From Cryptomeria japonica (taxonomy: Eukaryota > Streptophyta > Pinopsida > Cupressales > Cupressaceae), in NCBI RefSeq assembly GCF_030272615.1, contig NC_081415.1, forward strand, positions 623,969,740-624,033,739: 64,000 bases of DNA. Reading direction: 5' to 3'. A program made the translations under genes and the position numbers. Position 1 is the stretch's first letter, and each line of letters begins with the position of its first letter. Below the pieces are notes generated by a model that saw only the letters and a list, made by a program, of their open reading frames with translations, searched no databases and had not been told where the DNA came from. Positions 46,980 through 58,372 of this stretch are shown in pieces.

Positions 46980-48540
46980 ATAACCTTATCTTCCTCTTCT
47001 ATGCTCGGCTTTGTCTCCCTCATCTAGTATCGGCGTAATCCAAAACTCCTCTCACTGATGATTTGAGTTATCTCGATGACTTGGTATATCTGCTTCTCGG
47101 TATTGTCTCATCGACGTAAGTTATGTAGATGATACTACCTTTTCCATCTAGCCCATCGGGTATCGGAGTAGCATGGGATGACATTCTCTGATGACCCTGT
47201 TGGTCGTTGAGTCATGATGGGTAAAAGGACTTGCATCTTCCCATCGCGGTCTCACGACCATCGTTGATTTTCCTTGGACCTGACCACAGTTTAAAGCACT
47301 TTTTCTATTAGGATTCCCACAGATACTGAGAGGGGGGGTGAATCAGTATCTAACTGGTGAATTAAATTTCTTAACTTAAAACATGTAGAACATATTATAA
47401 CAGTGTATCGATATGCAAGAAATATGCAATAAACAGAAATGAAAGTAACCACATAAGAAACACACCATAACACAATGTTTTAACGAGGAAACCCAGTGTG
47501 GGAAAAACCTCGGTGGGATTTGTAACCCACAATATTCACTTACTGGCCAATAAGAGAATATTACTTACAAGAGGGGCCTACACATGCAGGAAGGCCAACT
47601 GCTTAGAGCTCACTGCTCAATAGGAAGTCTCACTGACTTACAATGTGGATTATACAAATCCAATATCTTGTACTGCTTTACAATAGCATCTATAATGCCA
47701 AATCCAGTACTGATTTCTGCTCTATTCTTTACATAGAACCTTTAACCTATATTTCGCATAATAGGTCTTCCTAATATCTTTTTTCTCTTATCACTTACAA
47801 AATGTCTATAATGATCTCTCTTATATATAAGAGTCATTTAACAACTTGCCAAGTCAGCTTACAAAGTTTTTTACAATAATAAACAAAATATAATATATCA
47901 AAAATCTTGTCGGCCTCTATGTCGGTATGCTTCCTTTCTCTGTGCCGGTGCCGGTGGTCTGAGTGCTAGTGTAGAGTCAGATCTTGCTAGTGTCGATGTA
48001 GTGTAGTGCCTTGCCAGTGCCATAGGATTGTAAGGTTGCCATCAATGACAAAACCTTCAATCACCTACAATGTCTCATTGGAGTGTGCATATGCCAACAT
48101 TTTCCTCTACACTTTTTGAGCCCACCATTAAGTCACTGATCTGTGAAGAGTAAAAGGACTCACAACTCTTCATCACAGTCTAGCGACATCCATCAGATCA
48201 AATCCTTACCACTCAAACTTTAAGATCCCTTCATCACTTAACTGCTAGCGCTTAACTACCAGCACTGGATCTCTAACCGGCCCTACCACTAGCGTCTTGT
48301 CATTGAGTCGCGATGGGTAGTGGAAATTCCCATTGCAATATCATGACAATCATTGGATCAAAATAGACCTACCCGACTTTTAAGAACCCAATGCATACAT
48401 TAGAAAACCATTCTTAGACTTCAGAAAATTAAAGTGATCCAACGTAAAAGCCGAAAGATGCCTAGATTTAAAACTCAAATAGCCCCTTTTCAAAGACATA
48501 AAGACCCTTCCAATTAAGTGGAGGAAAAGGTAATCGACAA
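46980..48540 (-). repeat. U-type hairpin block, minus orientation, split by a solo LTR
   Basis: Reverse complement of this block matches the U3 leader: CACTTAATTGGAAGGGTC (near 48520) corresponds to CACTTAACTGGAAGGGTC at 56512. Imperfect hairpins lie at 47203-47258, 48132-48186 and 48302-48350, with loops such as TAAAAGGACTTGCATCTT. A second class built on TATCGG/CCGATA lies at 46990-47190. No U ORF follows on the minus strand to the left, so it is a truncated copy. Confidence 0.6.
47306..48099 (-). repeat. Solo copia LTR
   Basis: On the minus strand it starts TGTTGGCATATG and includes TTTTGTCATTGATGGCAACC near 48040. It has the block GAGGAAACCCAGTGTGGGAA and the G-run motif GAGAGGGGGGGTGAATCA near 47328-47345. 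TTTTC flanks it at 47301-47305 and 48100-48104. No gag, primer site or second LTR is nearby. One end base is TA where TG is expected, probably a mutation. It formed by recombination between two LTRs, as solo LTRs do. Confidence 0.75.
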
Positions 48541-48716
48541 ACAAATTTTTGTGAGAGACAATAAGATAGGAAGGTGTTTTATCAAATGTTCACGAAATTA
48601 TTAAACCCAAAATTCATAATTCATGGACAGATTGTTGCTCATGCCATGGTGCCGTGGCTATCTCGGCTATTCGGCTGACTCCAAAAAGGACCTTTCAAAA
48701 AGTATGATAGCGATGT

Positions 48717-48789
48717 GTTAGTCAATCCCAGCCATTTTTTGCAAAATCAACATTTTAAAATGCGCAACTAACATGCATGTTAGTCAAAC
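48717..48789. repeat. Dispersed palindromic module with 18-base perfect palindrome
   Basis: GTTAGTCAATCCCAGCCATT leads to the perfect palindrome ACTAACATGCATGTTAGT at 48767-48784. This is the cleanest copy of the module also found at 44001, 44139 and 45411. Confidence 0.85.
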
Positions 48790-48799
48790 TGCTCATGAA

Positions 48800-50596
48800 C
48801 CCTTGCTCAGGCGAAGAAAAATAGAAATTTGTAAACACACCTCAAACCTACACCAAAATAAATTACAAACACCTCCTGAGCAATAAAATCACATACAATA
48901 AACTAGTATGAAAGAACAATAGCAAGTTTAATCCATTTGGTACAGACTGCTTCTACAAAAATGACAAAATTACAATGTAAAATCTAGAAATTGTCTTCAA
49001 AATCTATTCAAACTTGCTCACAAATGTTCCAACCTGTGTAGAATCATTCTTAGAGCATTTTATATGCCATTTTGGTCATGACCAACTCTTCATCAGTTTC
49101 CTAACCACTGATTTGCTAAATAAATGCAAAGTTTCTCAAAAAGTTCTGAAAAGTTGTCAAGCAACAATGACAACTTTTGCTCAAATGTGCATTTTTTCTT
49201 TTTATGCATTTTTACTTATACTGAACCTCCTAGCATGACTTCCTAACATTAAATTGATATTCCTAAATGCCTAATGAGGCTTTACAAGTCATTTTATATC
49301 ATAATGCAAATTTATACCATTTTAGGCTTACAAGGGCTCATACGCCAGATTTGAGAAAAGTAACAACCTAGGGGACAACAATCCTTGAAATGACTATCAA
49401 GCACACATGTGGAGCTTTGAGTATTCCATTATTCAAACACCTAATCCAAAATATGGATCATCACCTCAAAATGTGGAAAATGCATAAAAAATGGTAAATA
49501 GTTTCCTAACACCTCACTTGGTATGATGAATCTCATTATCATGGTCTTAATTTCCCTATCTCTTCCATTTGGTGGAACAAGTTGTTGGTGCCCAAAACCA
49601 CATATTGGAAAACAAAAAGACTTGCCAAACCCTCAAGTAGTCCAATCAGCCTTGGCCAACGAACAAGGATGGTCGAAGACCAAATCCCTTTGCACTTTAG
49701 GCTCCACTAAACCCAGGTGGGTGTGCATCTTCCTCTCAAGCACAAAAGAGGTTATTTATAGTGGATATAAACTTTACTAAGATAGTTCTTCTCAAGAATG
49801 GCAATAATTTTTTGCTCCTGCTGAGTGCTTTTATTTGAATGCTTTTACAATTGAAAACTGAATGAAAAGATAATTGTGTATAAAGATTGTTATATTTTGG
49901 AAATAAAATGCTCTCAAGACATTCAAGAAATATGCAATAGAATAATTCAAAAGGTTTGAGAAGAATACTTCTTTCTCAAGGACCTAATGCTTATTAAATC
50001 AGGATCTCAAAGAATTAACAACAAACCAATGCCTCTATCTCAGAATATAATGATACTTTGTGGATAGATAACTTAATCAACTCAAGAGACAATATTAATA
50101 ATCACTATAATGGTTCAATATGTGTCACATAAACAATAAGAACCCAATCTCACATTTAATGTAACAACATGTGATTCACATTAAAAAAAATCCTTAAACA
50201 AATTTATCAAGAGGACAAAGCATGTTTCATCAACACAGAAAGTTATCAGTACATTTGAAGTAGAAACAGTGGATCTTGTATATTAATCTCTGAGAAACGA
50301 TAGTACACAAAAGATACACTTGGAGATACTTCATTGCAATTTTCTTACACAAAATGACACTTCTGCTTCCTATAAAATTTCCTAATACATATGACTTTTA
50401 GTCCTTATAGCAATGATGTTCCAAACCCCCCCCCCAAAAAAACTCTCTTTGTTACGCAAGATGACTTAATACAAATACAAATGCTGAAAGACATGAATGA
50501 AAGGACACACCCTTTCATTATCTTAACAACTAACTGAACATAAATAAAAATGCCTAACTTAGATATCAATTACATTACATAAACTAAAACACCACA
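48800..50596 (-). other. Non-coding region downstream of U2
   Basis: No gene is supported. The part from 50596 down to about 49600, read on the minus strand, resembles the U1 3' region, with GCTATAAGGACT, an AT-rich middle and CCCACCTGGG followed by TAAAGTGCAAAGGG. It is therefore the likely U2 trailer. The remainder to 48800 is AT-rich without a recognisable feature. The open frame at 49523-49780 overlaps the trailer and is judged chance. Confidence 0.5.
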
Positions 50597-53523
50597 CTAG
50601 GACTTTGGATCCAGCCGCCATCCACATTTTTGAATATGCCGCAAGTAGCATGGATCCTTATATGTTGTAGCATTGAAGATCGCATCCTTGGCTGCATTCT
50701 CAATCACATAAATTTTTTCCAATTGATCAATCGTGTCATTCATATCAAGGACATATGGTCTAGTGATGGCTTGGGTTGCAATAAGCATAGACTTGCACTC
50801 AGAGATCCATACGGTTTTGTCTTTGATCACACCTACATCATCTACTAGACTAGGAACCCCATGCTAAACAATCTGTTGGCATTCATCAAATTCAGACTTC
50901 AATGCCTATGTAACTTCATCATGTGTAACAAGCAGACCCTGCACCTTCTTTTTTACTTTCTCTTTGGTCATTGCATCTTGTAACATCATGTCGAGTCTAT
51001 CTCAAATTCTGGTGTGTGAAATCATACTATCCATGTTCCTTTGATATTCACCCCAGAGTTCGTTCAATGCTTTCTCCATATTGTCATACCTCCTACTTAG
51101 CAACACTGCAAGCGATATTGGTCCTAATTCTCTTCATCTATTTTTTCAACTTGTTATGTTCATAAGATAGCTTTTCAATTTTTTTCTTCCATTGGCCTCC
51201 TGAATCTGTAATTTGGGGAGCAGGGTGCCCACTCCTCTTAAGGGTCTCTTCATACAAAACCTTATAATTATTCTTCTCTGCCATCTCATGTTTCATTTGA
51301 GCATTATTAAATTTTGAAATATTGATACCCATATCAGCTGTGACTATAGGATCTACTTCTCCAACCTTCAAGGTCATCATGTAACCAAAAGATTTATCTA
51401 CATCAATGATTTTTGGCCTCTTATTAGGAGGATATAAGGCCCACAATAACATTTCTTCCTCCTTTGGATCATATATTGATCCACTAAAAATAACTTGCAC
51501 TCCTTGGATGTTTAACTTCATATCCTTATTATCTAAATGTAACAAAGAATTAAAAAAAATGAAGCACTTAGGTCCCATCCTGGAAACACAATTATTCTTA
51601 CCTCTACTAGCAATTTCATGCCCCTTTGCAAGGTCACAGTCTCAACTTATGTGTCAATGTCTTTCTTCAACCTCTTCATCATTTTTGATTCATTCTCAAG
51701 GGTGACATTTGGCACTGCTTCCCTCAATTTCTTACCCTTGAAGTGGTACATGAATGATTTGAATTCCTTAGACTTAATGAACTAATCATCACATACAAAA
51801 GAAACATGTTCTATCATTCTTTCACCCATCTCTGCTTTTAGAGAAATAATAAGTCTATCCCCTGCCTCTGAATCCTTCTCCTTCTCAGGTGCACGGAGCT
51901 TGGAGACTACTTCATTCTCCCCTGAATCAGTTTGGGCTGGTTCTCCCTCCATGTTTTGTAGTCTCTACCTTCTTTCCTCTAGCTTCTTCTCCAAGTTCTC
52001 CATAACTCCTACAAGCTCTTCCACCTCCTTATTCCTGCACATGTCTTCAAATTCATCCTCCTCATGGAGGTAGTGTCCCAAATCATGTCTTTTCCTACTT
52101 GAATGGATGTAACCCTCGGGATCATAGTGTGCTCTAGATAGGTGCTGAAACCAATTGTATTCATCCACTAGCTTCCTGTCAATGGCCTTGTATGCCCTAG
52201 TTGATACAATTGTAAAATCCTAAATGTGAAGTGTGTTAGGGAGGAAAGATTTCTTGTGTGCTCCTCCAAAATGTTTGGCATTACACACACTTAACTACAT
52301 TACAATTTCCAAGAAGGCAATCCTGTCTCGTGCAGGCTTAGGGAGAACATATGGATAACCCTCAAATCCATAGCATCGAACAAAAGTGAAGTTTTGGCAT
52401 GAGTACCAATCACCCCAGTTATAATTGACCTTTGGATTTTGGTGCTCATGAGGCCTAAGAAAATTCTTAACCTCATGCAAAAATGATCCTTGCTGAGGCT
52501 CACCAAAGAGAAAGAAAACTAGTTTGACAAAGAGCTCCTCAAATTTGAGGTAATGAGAATTCAGAAACCTGTAATCCCAAAGGGAAACCCATAATTGCAC
52601 TGGTTTCTCCTTTCCATCTTTCCCAACTATATTCACATTCAATTCTTCAGGCCATAACCCTCTAAGTCTCCCATAAAATAAAATGATGTGCATTAATAGT
52701 GAGTAGTGCTTGAAAAATTTGTCTGGATTTTCTTTAAGGTTTAAGAAACCTTCATGCAATCTGTCTACCAGGTATAAAGCGAAGTCAAATACCCTAGTCT
52801 CATGCCTCTTAACTTATGCTACTAGAACAAGTGGTCCTATGTTTGCCACATCAGGAGCTTCAACTCCTCCCACCTGACCATAAGCCATATATGTATATTG
52901 CTGATACTTCTTAAAAATAGTCATGTCATATGGAGGACCTTCTTCCTCTATTAGCCTCCCCTTCTCTATTTTATAGATAGCGAGGTTCCAGCCCTAGTAT
53001 TTAGTGTGTCCATCTTCCTATACTCTTCTTCCAAATCTACAAAAGATAAAGGCAATTCTGCCACCAAATCTACTACAAAAACTTCCTGAATTGTAGCCTT
53101 TGCAAATTGCACTAGAGCAGTTCCATCAGGCAACATAATGCATTGCTTGTTTGCATTATAATTTCTTACTAAAAGCTTCAACAAATCAATGTTCATAAAC
53201 ACATTGGGTACTACAAGTTTACCGAGACCCATATTCCATGGGTTCAAAATCGGCATGGGCTCATCCCTGCAGAAGTAATGGAAAAGGAACAACTCATGCC
53301 CTCGCATTGTGGTGAATATATCTCTAATCTCTCTATATCTATCCTCTAACTGCTCATGGATAGGAAAATTTGTCTTAGCTCTACATGACCTAGCTCCTGG
53401 AGATCCCATTTGGTCTATCATGTCCTGATTCAGCTTTCTACTGACCTCACCCTTTGAATTCTTTGTTGCAGTATTGGATACTTCGACAGATTTCTACTTC
53501 CCTTTTGAGCTTGACCCCTCCAT
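50597..53523 (-). pseudogene. U-family ORF, U2 copy
   Basis: It starts at ATG 53523 (MEGSSSKGK) and ends near 50597, about 975 codons. Blocks matching U1 in order: GKLVVPNVFMNIDLLKLLV, HYSLLMHIILFYG, KPVQLWVSLWDYRFLNSHYL, FVRCYGFEGYPYVLPKPA, a charged coil with NLEKKLEERR, a block around YDPKEEEMLLWALYPPNKRP, and a second helical stretch. At least three frame changes and several stops break it. Sequence divergence from U1 and U3 is much greater than between those two, so it represents an older or separate subfamily. Where U1 has a stop after IVHN, U2 has Trp (YNWGDW). Function unknown. Confidence 0.72.
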
Positions 53524-54900
53524 TTCTGCAAATTCTTTCACTCTATACTCAGTAACTCAGAAATTTTCTCAGTAAGCACTTAATATCTTTCTACAATTAC
53601 TTCATGAGAAATGTTGCTCTGCAATACTGGCTATATGGGACAAATTTGCAATCTTTGTAATTGATTATTGCAATCTTGACAAAAAAATTCATGGGGCAAT
53701 GAATCTACTCAATTGATGCATTTAATGGAAACTATGTTGGCAGTTCTTCTCATTAGGAAATCCAATGGCTAATCGGCGACACTCCTCCTAATGATTCAAA
53801 TGTTTGGCACTGGTTGTTATTACTTTACCACTTTTGGATTTCTGATCAGAACAAACTACCTTGACCCACTTATCGGGTCTCGAAATACCAATTTTTTCTT
53901 TATCCCGATGGTTCATTTCATCCCGATGGTTCATTTCATCCCAATGGGCATCACTTCAGTCTTGTATTTTCCTTTTGTTTTAATGCTCCATCATCATAAC
54001 TCTCTCTGATGCATTCGCCTTTGGTTTCCTTTTACTTAACTCATCGGGTGTCAGCATAGTTTATTTCTTGTCCGTCCGATACCCCGATGATCTCAATATA
54101 CCAATCCATGTTTCGACTAAGATCACCACATTATCGAGACAACCTATCATGATGAAATCCTCACACTTACCATGGTCCTATTAGGTCTCGGCATAACATA
54201 AAATTTCTTCTTCTGATGTCCCGATGAATCCTCATTTGATGCTTTCTTTATCGGTATAACTCACACCAATACCCCTTCCAATGCTTCTATCTTCATCAGG
54301 GGTCGGAAAAGCCCTTTTCTTTTCCTCCTGAAGTCCCGATGAATTCCCGATGCACTTTTGTGTTATATGCTTTTGAGTTGTTTTATCAGTATAGGTAATA
54401 CCGATAGCTTGGCCTTCCGATTCTCCATATCATCAGGGATCAGTCTAGCTATTTTTGCACTACTCCGATATGGTTCTTCTTTTTGATGGGCTCGCCTTCA
54501 GTTTCCTTTAGTCATTGGGTATCAGGATAAAAATTTCTTATTACTTCCAATCTCTCGGTACTATGATATAAGCTTGTCCATATCATTACAAGTTATATCG
54601 ATGGTTTCATAGGTCATCGATATAGCAATTTATATGATTTTCTGATAAGATGATGCAAGCCGATAGAAAGCAACCTCCTACTTCCTCATTGGAACAAGAT
54701 ATCTCGATGGAATGATCTTTCCAAAAGATTGCACCAAGTTGAGTATTTTTTAATGTGCTCCAATGAGTCTGTGCTCTATTTCATCGGTATAAGTTAGGCT
54801 AATAATTTTTCCTTTGGCTTGCCAATGTGGTTTCATCGGGAGATTCATTTGAGCTAGATGTAGGTCATACCTTAGTGGAAGGACAAACTAGAGACCTCTG
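53524..54900 (-). repeat. U2 5' region rich in CATCGGG/CCCGATG hairpins
   Basis: No ORF is supported. Imperfect hairpins recur, for example TCATCGGGTGTC...GATACCCCGATGA at 54041-54090 and TCATCAGGGGTCGG...CCCGATGA at 54293-54342. Many further ATCGGTAT and ATACCGAT half-sites lie between 53860 and 54660. The first 250 bases next to the ATG are AT-rich leader. Confidence 0.55.
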
Positions 54901-55041
54901 TGTTTTTTCATGCACTTTGGTAGATTGGTATCAGGTCGGTTAGATAAAGGGCGTAGGAGCAGGGGACTTTACAAGCTCTCATAATAGTAAAGATATGTTG
55001 TTTAGATGAACCTTGATTGGAATTCAAGCCTCTTCTAGTCT

Positions 55042-55075
55042 CTAGACTTCTCTAGAAAGTCTAGAACTTTATATA
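55042..55075 (+). promoter_or_regulatory. Promoter-like element: inverted repeat plus TATA box
   Basis: A perfect inverted repeat CTAGACTT (55042-55049) / AAGTCTAG (55057-55064) is followed by CTTTATATAAGG (55066-55077), a good plant TATA match. The pseudogene frame begins about 80 bases further. TCTAGAA repeats inside it hint at a heat-shock element, but the spacing is not canonical. Confidence 0.35.
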
Positions 55076-55149
55076 AGGAATGGTTGAGATTGCAGTCTTA
55101 AGCCTGGAAGTCTCGATCTGGACCAATCGTGCATCATTTTGGTGTCAAT

Positions 55150-55713
55150 TGCTTGAATAGAGAGGAATCAATCCAAGCCCAATGGAGCCGGCTATTTCAA
55201 GAAAATGATGTGCTCTGGAATGTTGTATGGTGGGTGGCTAATGGTATATTGGGTGCTAATCGACACTAGTGTGATGGGTTTATTTATGAGGCTGTCATTT
55301 TCCCTATGGTTGACATATTTGATTCAAAGGAAGCGACCAAACAGAGGATCAAGGGCTTTGTCTGCCTGTCTGATGGGCAAGCCCTGGGAAATGTCATTGT
55401 AGATTTGGATTCTGATTGTTGGGTAAGCACCCTCAGCATCTATTTTAACCACACAAACTACATGTCCTCTAAATCGGAGGAGTCAGCCAATGAAGATGAG
55501 GAAATAGCCCAAAAAAGGGCAGCACGGGAGAGGAGTAAGAACTTCATCCAGGAGGCGTGGTAGGTGTATAGGGTAGGGGTGAGGAATGGGAATCTAGATC
55601 CCTTCTACAGACTACTCAACTCTGATGATAACTGGCTCTCAACACTAGCTACTGTCAAAGTAATGGAGATTGGAGAGAACATGGCTATCATGCTCCAATA
55701 CATGCAGAATTAG
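55150..55713 (+). pseudogene. Unidentified decayed ORF downstream of a TATA-like site
   Basis: One frame of about 188 codons (QAQWSRLFQENDVLWNVVWW, TKQRIKGFVCLSDGQALGNV, EEIAQKRAARERSKNFIQEA, LATVKVMEIGENMAIMLQYM) ends at TAG 55711. Stops at 55267 and 55561 interrupt it. The charged EESANEDEEIAQKRAARERS segment could be helical. No family is recognised. It may be another accessory gene of a transposable element, since it lies between two U blocks. No membrane segment is seen. Confidence 0.4.
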
Positions 55714-56309
55714 TTTTGTTGTTTATCTACAATTTCCTGTTTTGAATATGTCACCCGCTACACTTCTATGATCCTATTGTAGACAATAGGATTAATTTTG
55801 TAAAATTAGCAGTAGCACTATTTTAGGTACTTACCCACTATGCTATAAAACATCTTGTTATGGTAAATAGGAAAAAGTGTCAGCTGACACTATGTTCTAG
55901 AAATGGCTCACCATTGTAGGTGCATGGAGCGCCTTCAATGGTCATTTTGTAGCCAATATCGTTATGTTTAAAGATGTCATTTTCATCTACATGTAATGAT
56001 GAGGGATGGTGGACATTACAATTTGTAAAGAACCAATGCTTCTTACACACCGCTGCCATTTTTTTAACACAATGTTTGTTAAGTATTGATGTAGTCAAAT
56101 ACAAATTTTTTATCACATGAAGTATTGATCTATAGTTGTTATTTTTTCCTTTCTTGTAGTTTAATAATCCTTCAATCTCTCTGTTAGCTTCAAACTATTA
56201 TGCAAAATCATTGTACCGACTCATCATATATGGATTTGATAGATTACAAGCATTTAGTCAACTGAAATCCTCTTATGATTCTCCTCCTATGAACACCATT
56301 CTCTGCATT
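55714..56309. other. Gene-poor spacer
   Basis: It holds only a minus-strand open frame at 55880-56116 (KKHWFFTNCNVHHPSSLHVD), which I cannot assign and which may be chance, and a short palindrome TGTCAGCTGACA near 55877. Nothing else could be supported. Confidence 0.3.
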
Positions 56310-57505
56310 TAATAATGGTGGGTTTAGGGTTTTGCAATCAGATATCAGAACGGTTAATCGACATAACTTTTTCAATAATTCAATTATTTGGTGCCACCCA
56401 TCCTACGGTTGGCATAGGTCTTACCGATCACTTTGGCTCCTGGTAGGTTCTGATTGGTCTGTTCTGATTTCACCTTTAAAACACTTCTATTTTCCCATTG
56501 CTTTTTTCACTTAACTGGAAGGGTCATCATGTCGTCTAAAGGGGCCATTTTTAGTTCTTGGTTTGGGAAGGTTTTAATTAAATTTAAAATGTTTCATATT
56601 TTCCTAAATTCCTAAGTCCTTTATGTATGCGTCAGGTTCTTAAAGGTCAAATAAGTTTCCTTTCATCTAACGGTTGTCATGACACTGCAATGGGAAGTTG
56701 CGTGTTCAATATTCATCACAACCCAACGACAAGCCACTAGTGGCAGGGTCAGTCAAATAGTTAATCCATACTGTTAATGGAGACAGCTAGTGATGATGGT
56801 TTACTTGTGATGGCTAAGTAATGAAGGACCTTAAGGAATGAACGGTTAGCTCATAATCTAATGGTTATCACTAGAATGCTATGAAGAGATGCTCATCCTT
56901 TACTCTTCATGGACTAGCAACTAAATGGTGGGCCTGACCAATGTGACAAAGTCCAAAGTCCAGAGGAAATCAACGACTGTCGCTAGACCGCAATGGAAAG
57001 AAGCTCAACCTTTACCCATCGTGGAACAACGACAAAGAGCAGGCAAGTGATGAAATGATGGGCCCACTTTGAAGGATAAAGTGATTAAAGGGAGCATTGA
57101 ATCTACATGATCTAATGATTATCGGTAGACCACAATTAGAAGATGCTTGACCTTTACTCATTGTGGATGAGCGACTGAAGGGATAAATACTCAGAAGAAT
57201 CCCTTTTGGTTTGTTCAAACCAAAATTTGAAATTTAAAAGAATTAATTACAGAATTGCATGGCCCTATTGATAATTAATGCTCATTTGTCTCTAAGGTGC
57301 TACATTTTGAAATTCAAATTGCAAAACGTTGTGAAGACAATTAGCAGAGACTAGGTGTACAGTTTTTGTGATATCTCAGGTAACAAGTAAGTTTTAATGC
57401 GACTGTGCTTTGCAATACCTAATTGTGTGGCATTGTTTGGTGCTCAAAATTTACAAGGGGTTATTTGAATAACAATTGAAGTGATTATAGCTTTAGATTG
57501 ATAAT
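56310..57505 (+). other. U3 5' region with four hairpin modules
   Basis: The leader begins GGTGGGTTTAGGGTTTT and includes CACTTAACTGGAAGGGTC at 56512. Imperfect hairpins follow at 56671-56733, 56863-56922, 56979-57033 and 57117-57178. Their arms vary but the loops keep a common phrase around GATGCTCATCCTTTA. The last 250 bases are an AT-rich leader to the ATG. Compensating changes appear in some arms (ATGAAGAG with CTCTTCAT, CAATGG with CCCATCG). Confidence 0.6.
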
Positions 57506-58372
57506 ATGGCACCTCAAAGAGAATTTAAGGGAAAGATAGATTACCAAGAGAAGGCTATTTGTGATGAATTTCTCGAACAATTTGCTCAATCCACAAATAG
57601 TGCAAGCAAGATAAAGGAACTTGTGCCCAAATATTCTTGCCTAAGGATTGGTGACAGTTTATGTGACAAGGGATGTTGGCTGAGAGATCCCCAGATAGGC
57701 ATGATAGGTTTAGGTCTATTCAGGGTAGGGTTTGGCCAACAAAATGCACTTGGTCCTATAAATAATATATAGGAATTAGATGTTGGGAAACTTATGGTCC
57801 CTGGAGTTTTTATGGACATTGATTTGTTGACCCAAATTGCAAAAAGTTATGACCCTATCACTAGGACTGTGAGGAATGTAAACGGGGGGGCCCTAATTGA
57901 AATCACTGCTAATGAACTGACAAGGAAATTCTGGCTGAATGAAGCCTCAAGTTATTTAGAACCCATTGATTTTGAAATGCTCAAGAAGGTATATGATGCC
58001 CAGAAGGATCATCTTAGGAATGGGCCATTGAAGGAATTTTTTGCAAAGATAAGAGGGTTAATATTGGTAGGCCCTAGCACAATGGAGCCTTTCCCTATGA
58101 ATTTCTTCACTTTAAGGGCTAAGGGTGTATATTGGTCTCTATGTCAAAATTTTGGAGAAGATGCAGAAAATGCCATGCCAACTCATTATATGCTTATGAT
58201 GGCACAAATTTTAAACCTGTCCTTAGCAGTAGCATATGATTTTGCACCTTATCTTGCAAATGTCATTCATGAGGGTTTAATTGGGATAAATAATGCTAAC
58301 GTGGATAGACCTTTTGGGTGGTATTCCATGTTGATGCATATGTTGTTGGCCTTATAACAGACAAGGAGAGAT
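57506..58372 (+). pseudogene. U-family ORF, U3 copy, truncated by copia C2
   Basis: It begins ATG at 57506 (MAPQREFKGKIDYQEK) and is the best-preserved U N-terminus. One stop at 57770 splits it. Then GKLMVPGVFMDIDLLTQI, FWLNEASSYLEPIDFEMLKK, HLRNGPLKEFFAKI, VYWSLCQNFGEDAENAMPTH and RPFGWYSMLMHMLL follow. The frame ends in a TAA at 58356, and the C2 LTR starts at 58373, so the C-terminal two thirds lies beyond C2 or is lost. Trp codons at 57677 and 58132 align with stops in U1. Family and function are unknown. Confidence 0.8.

Noticed and set aside
55050-55070. Heat-shock element upstream of the TATA-like site
   Set aside because: TCTAGAA occurs twice but the GAA/TTC units are not at the required five-base steps.
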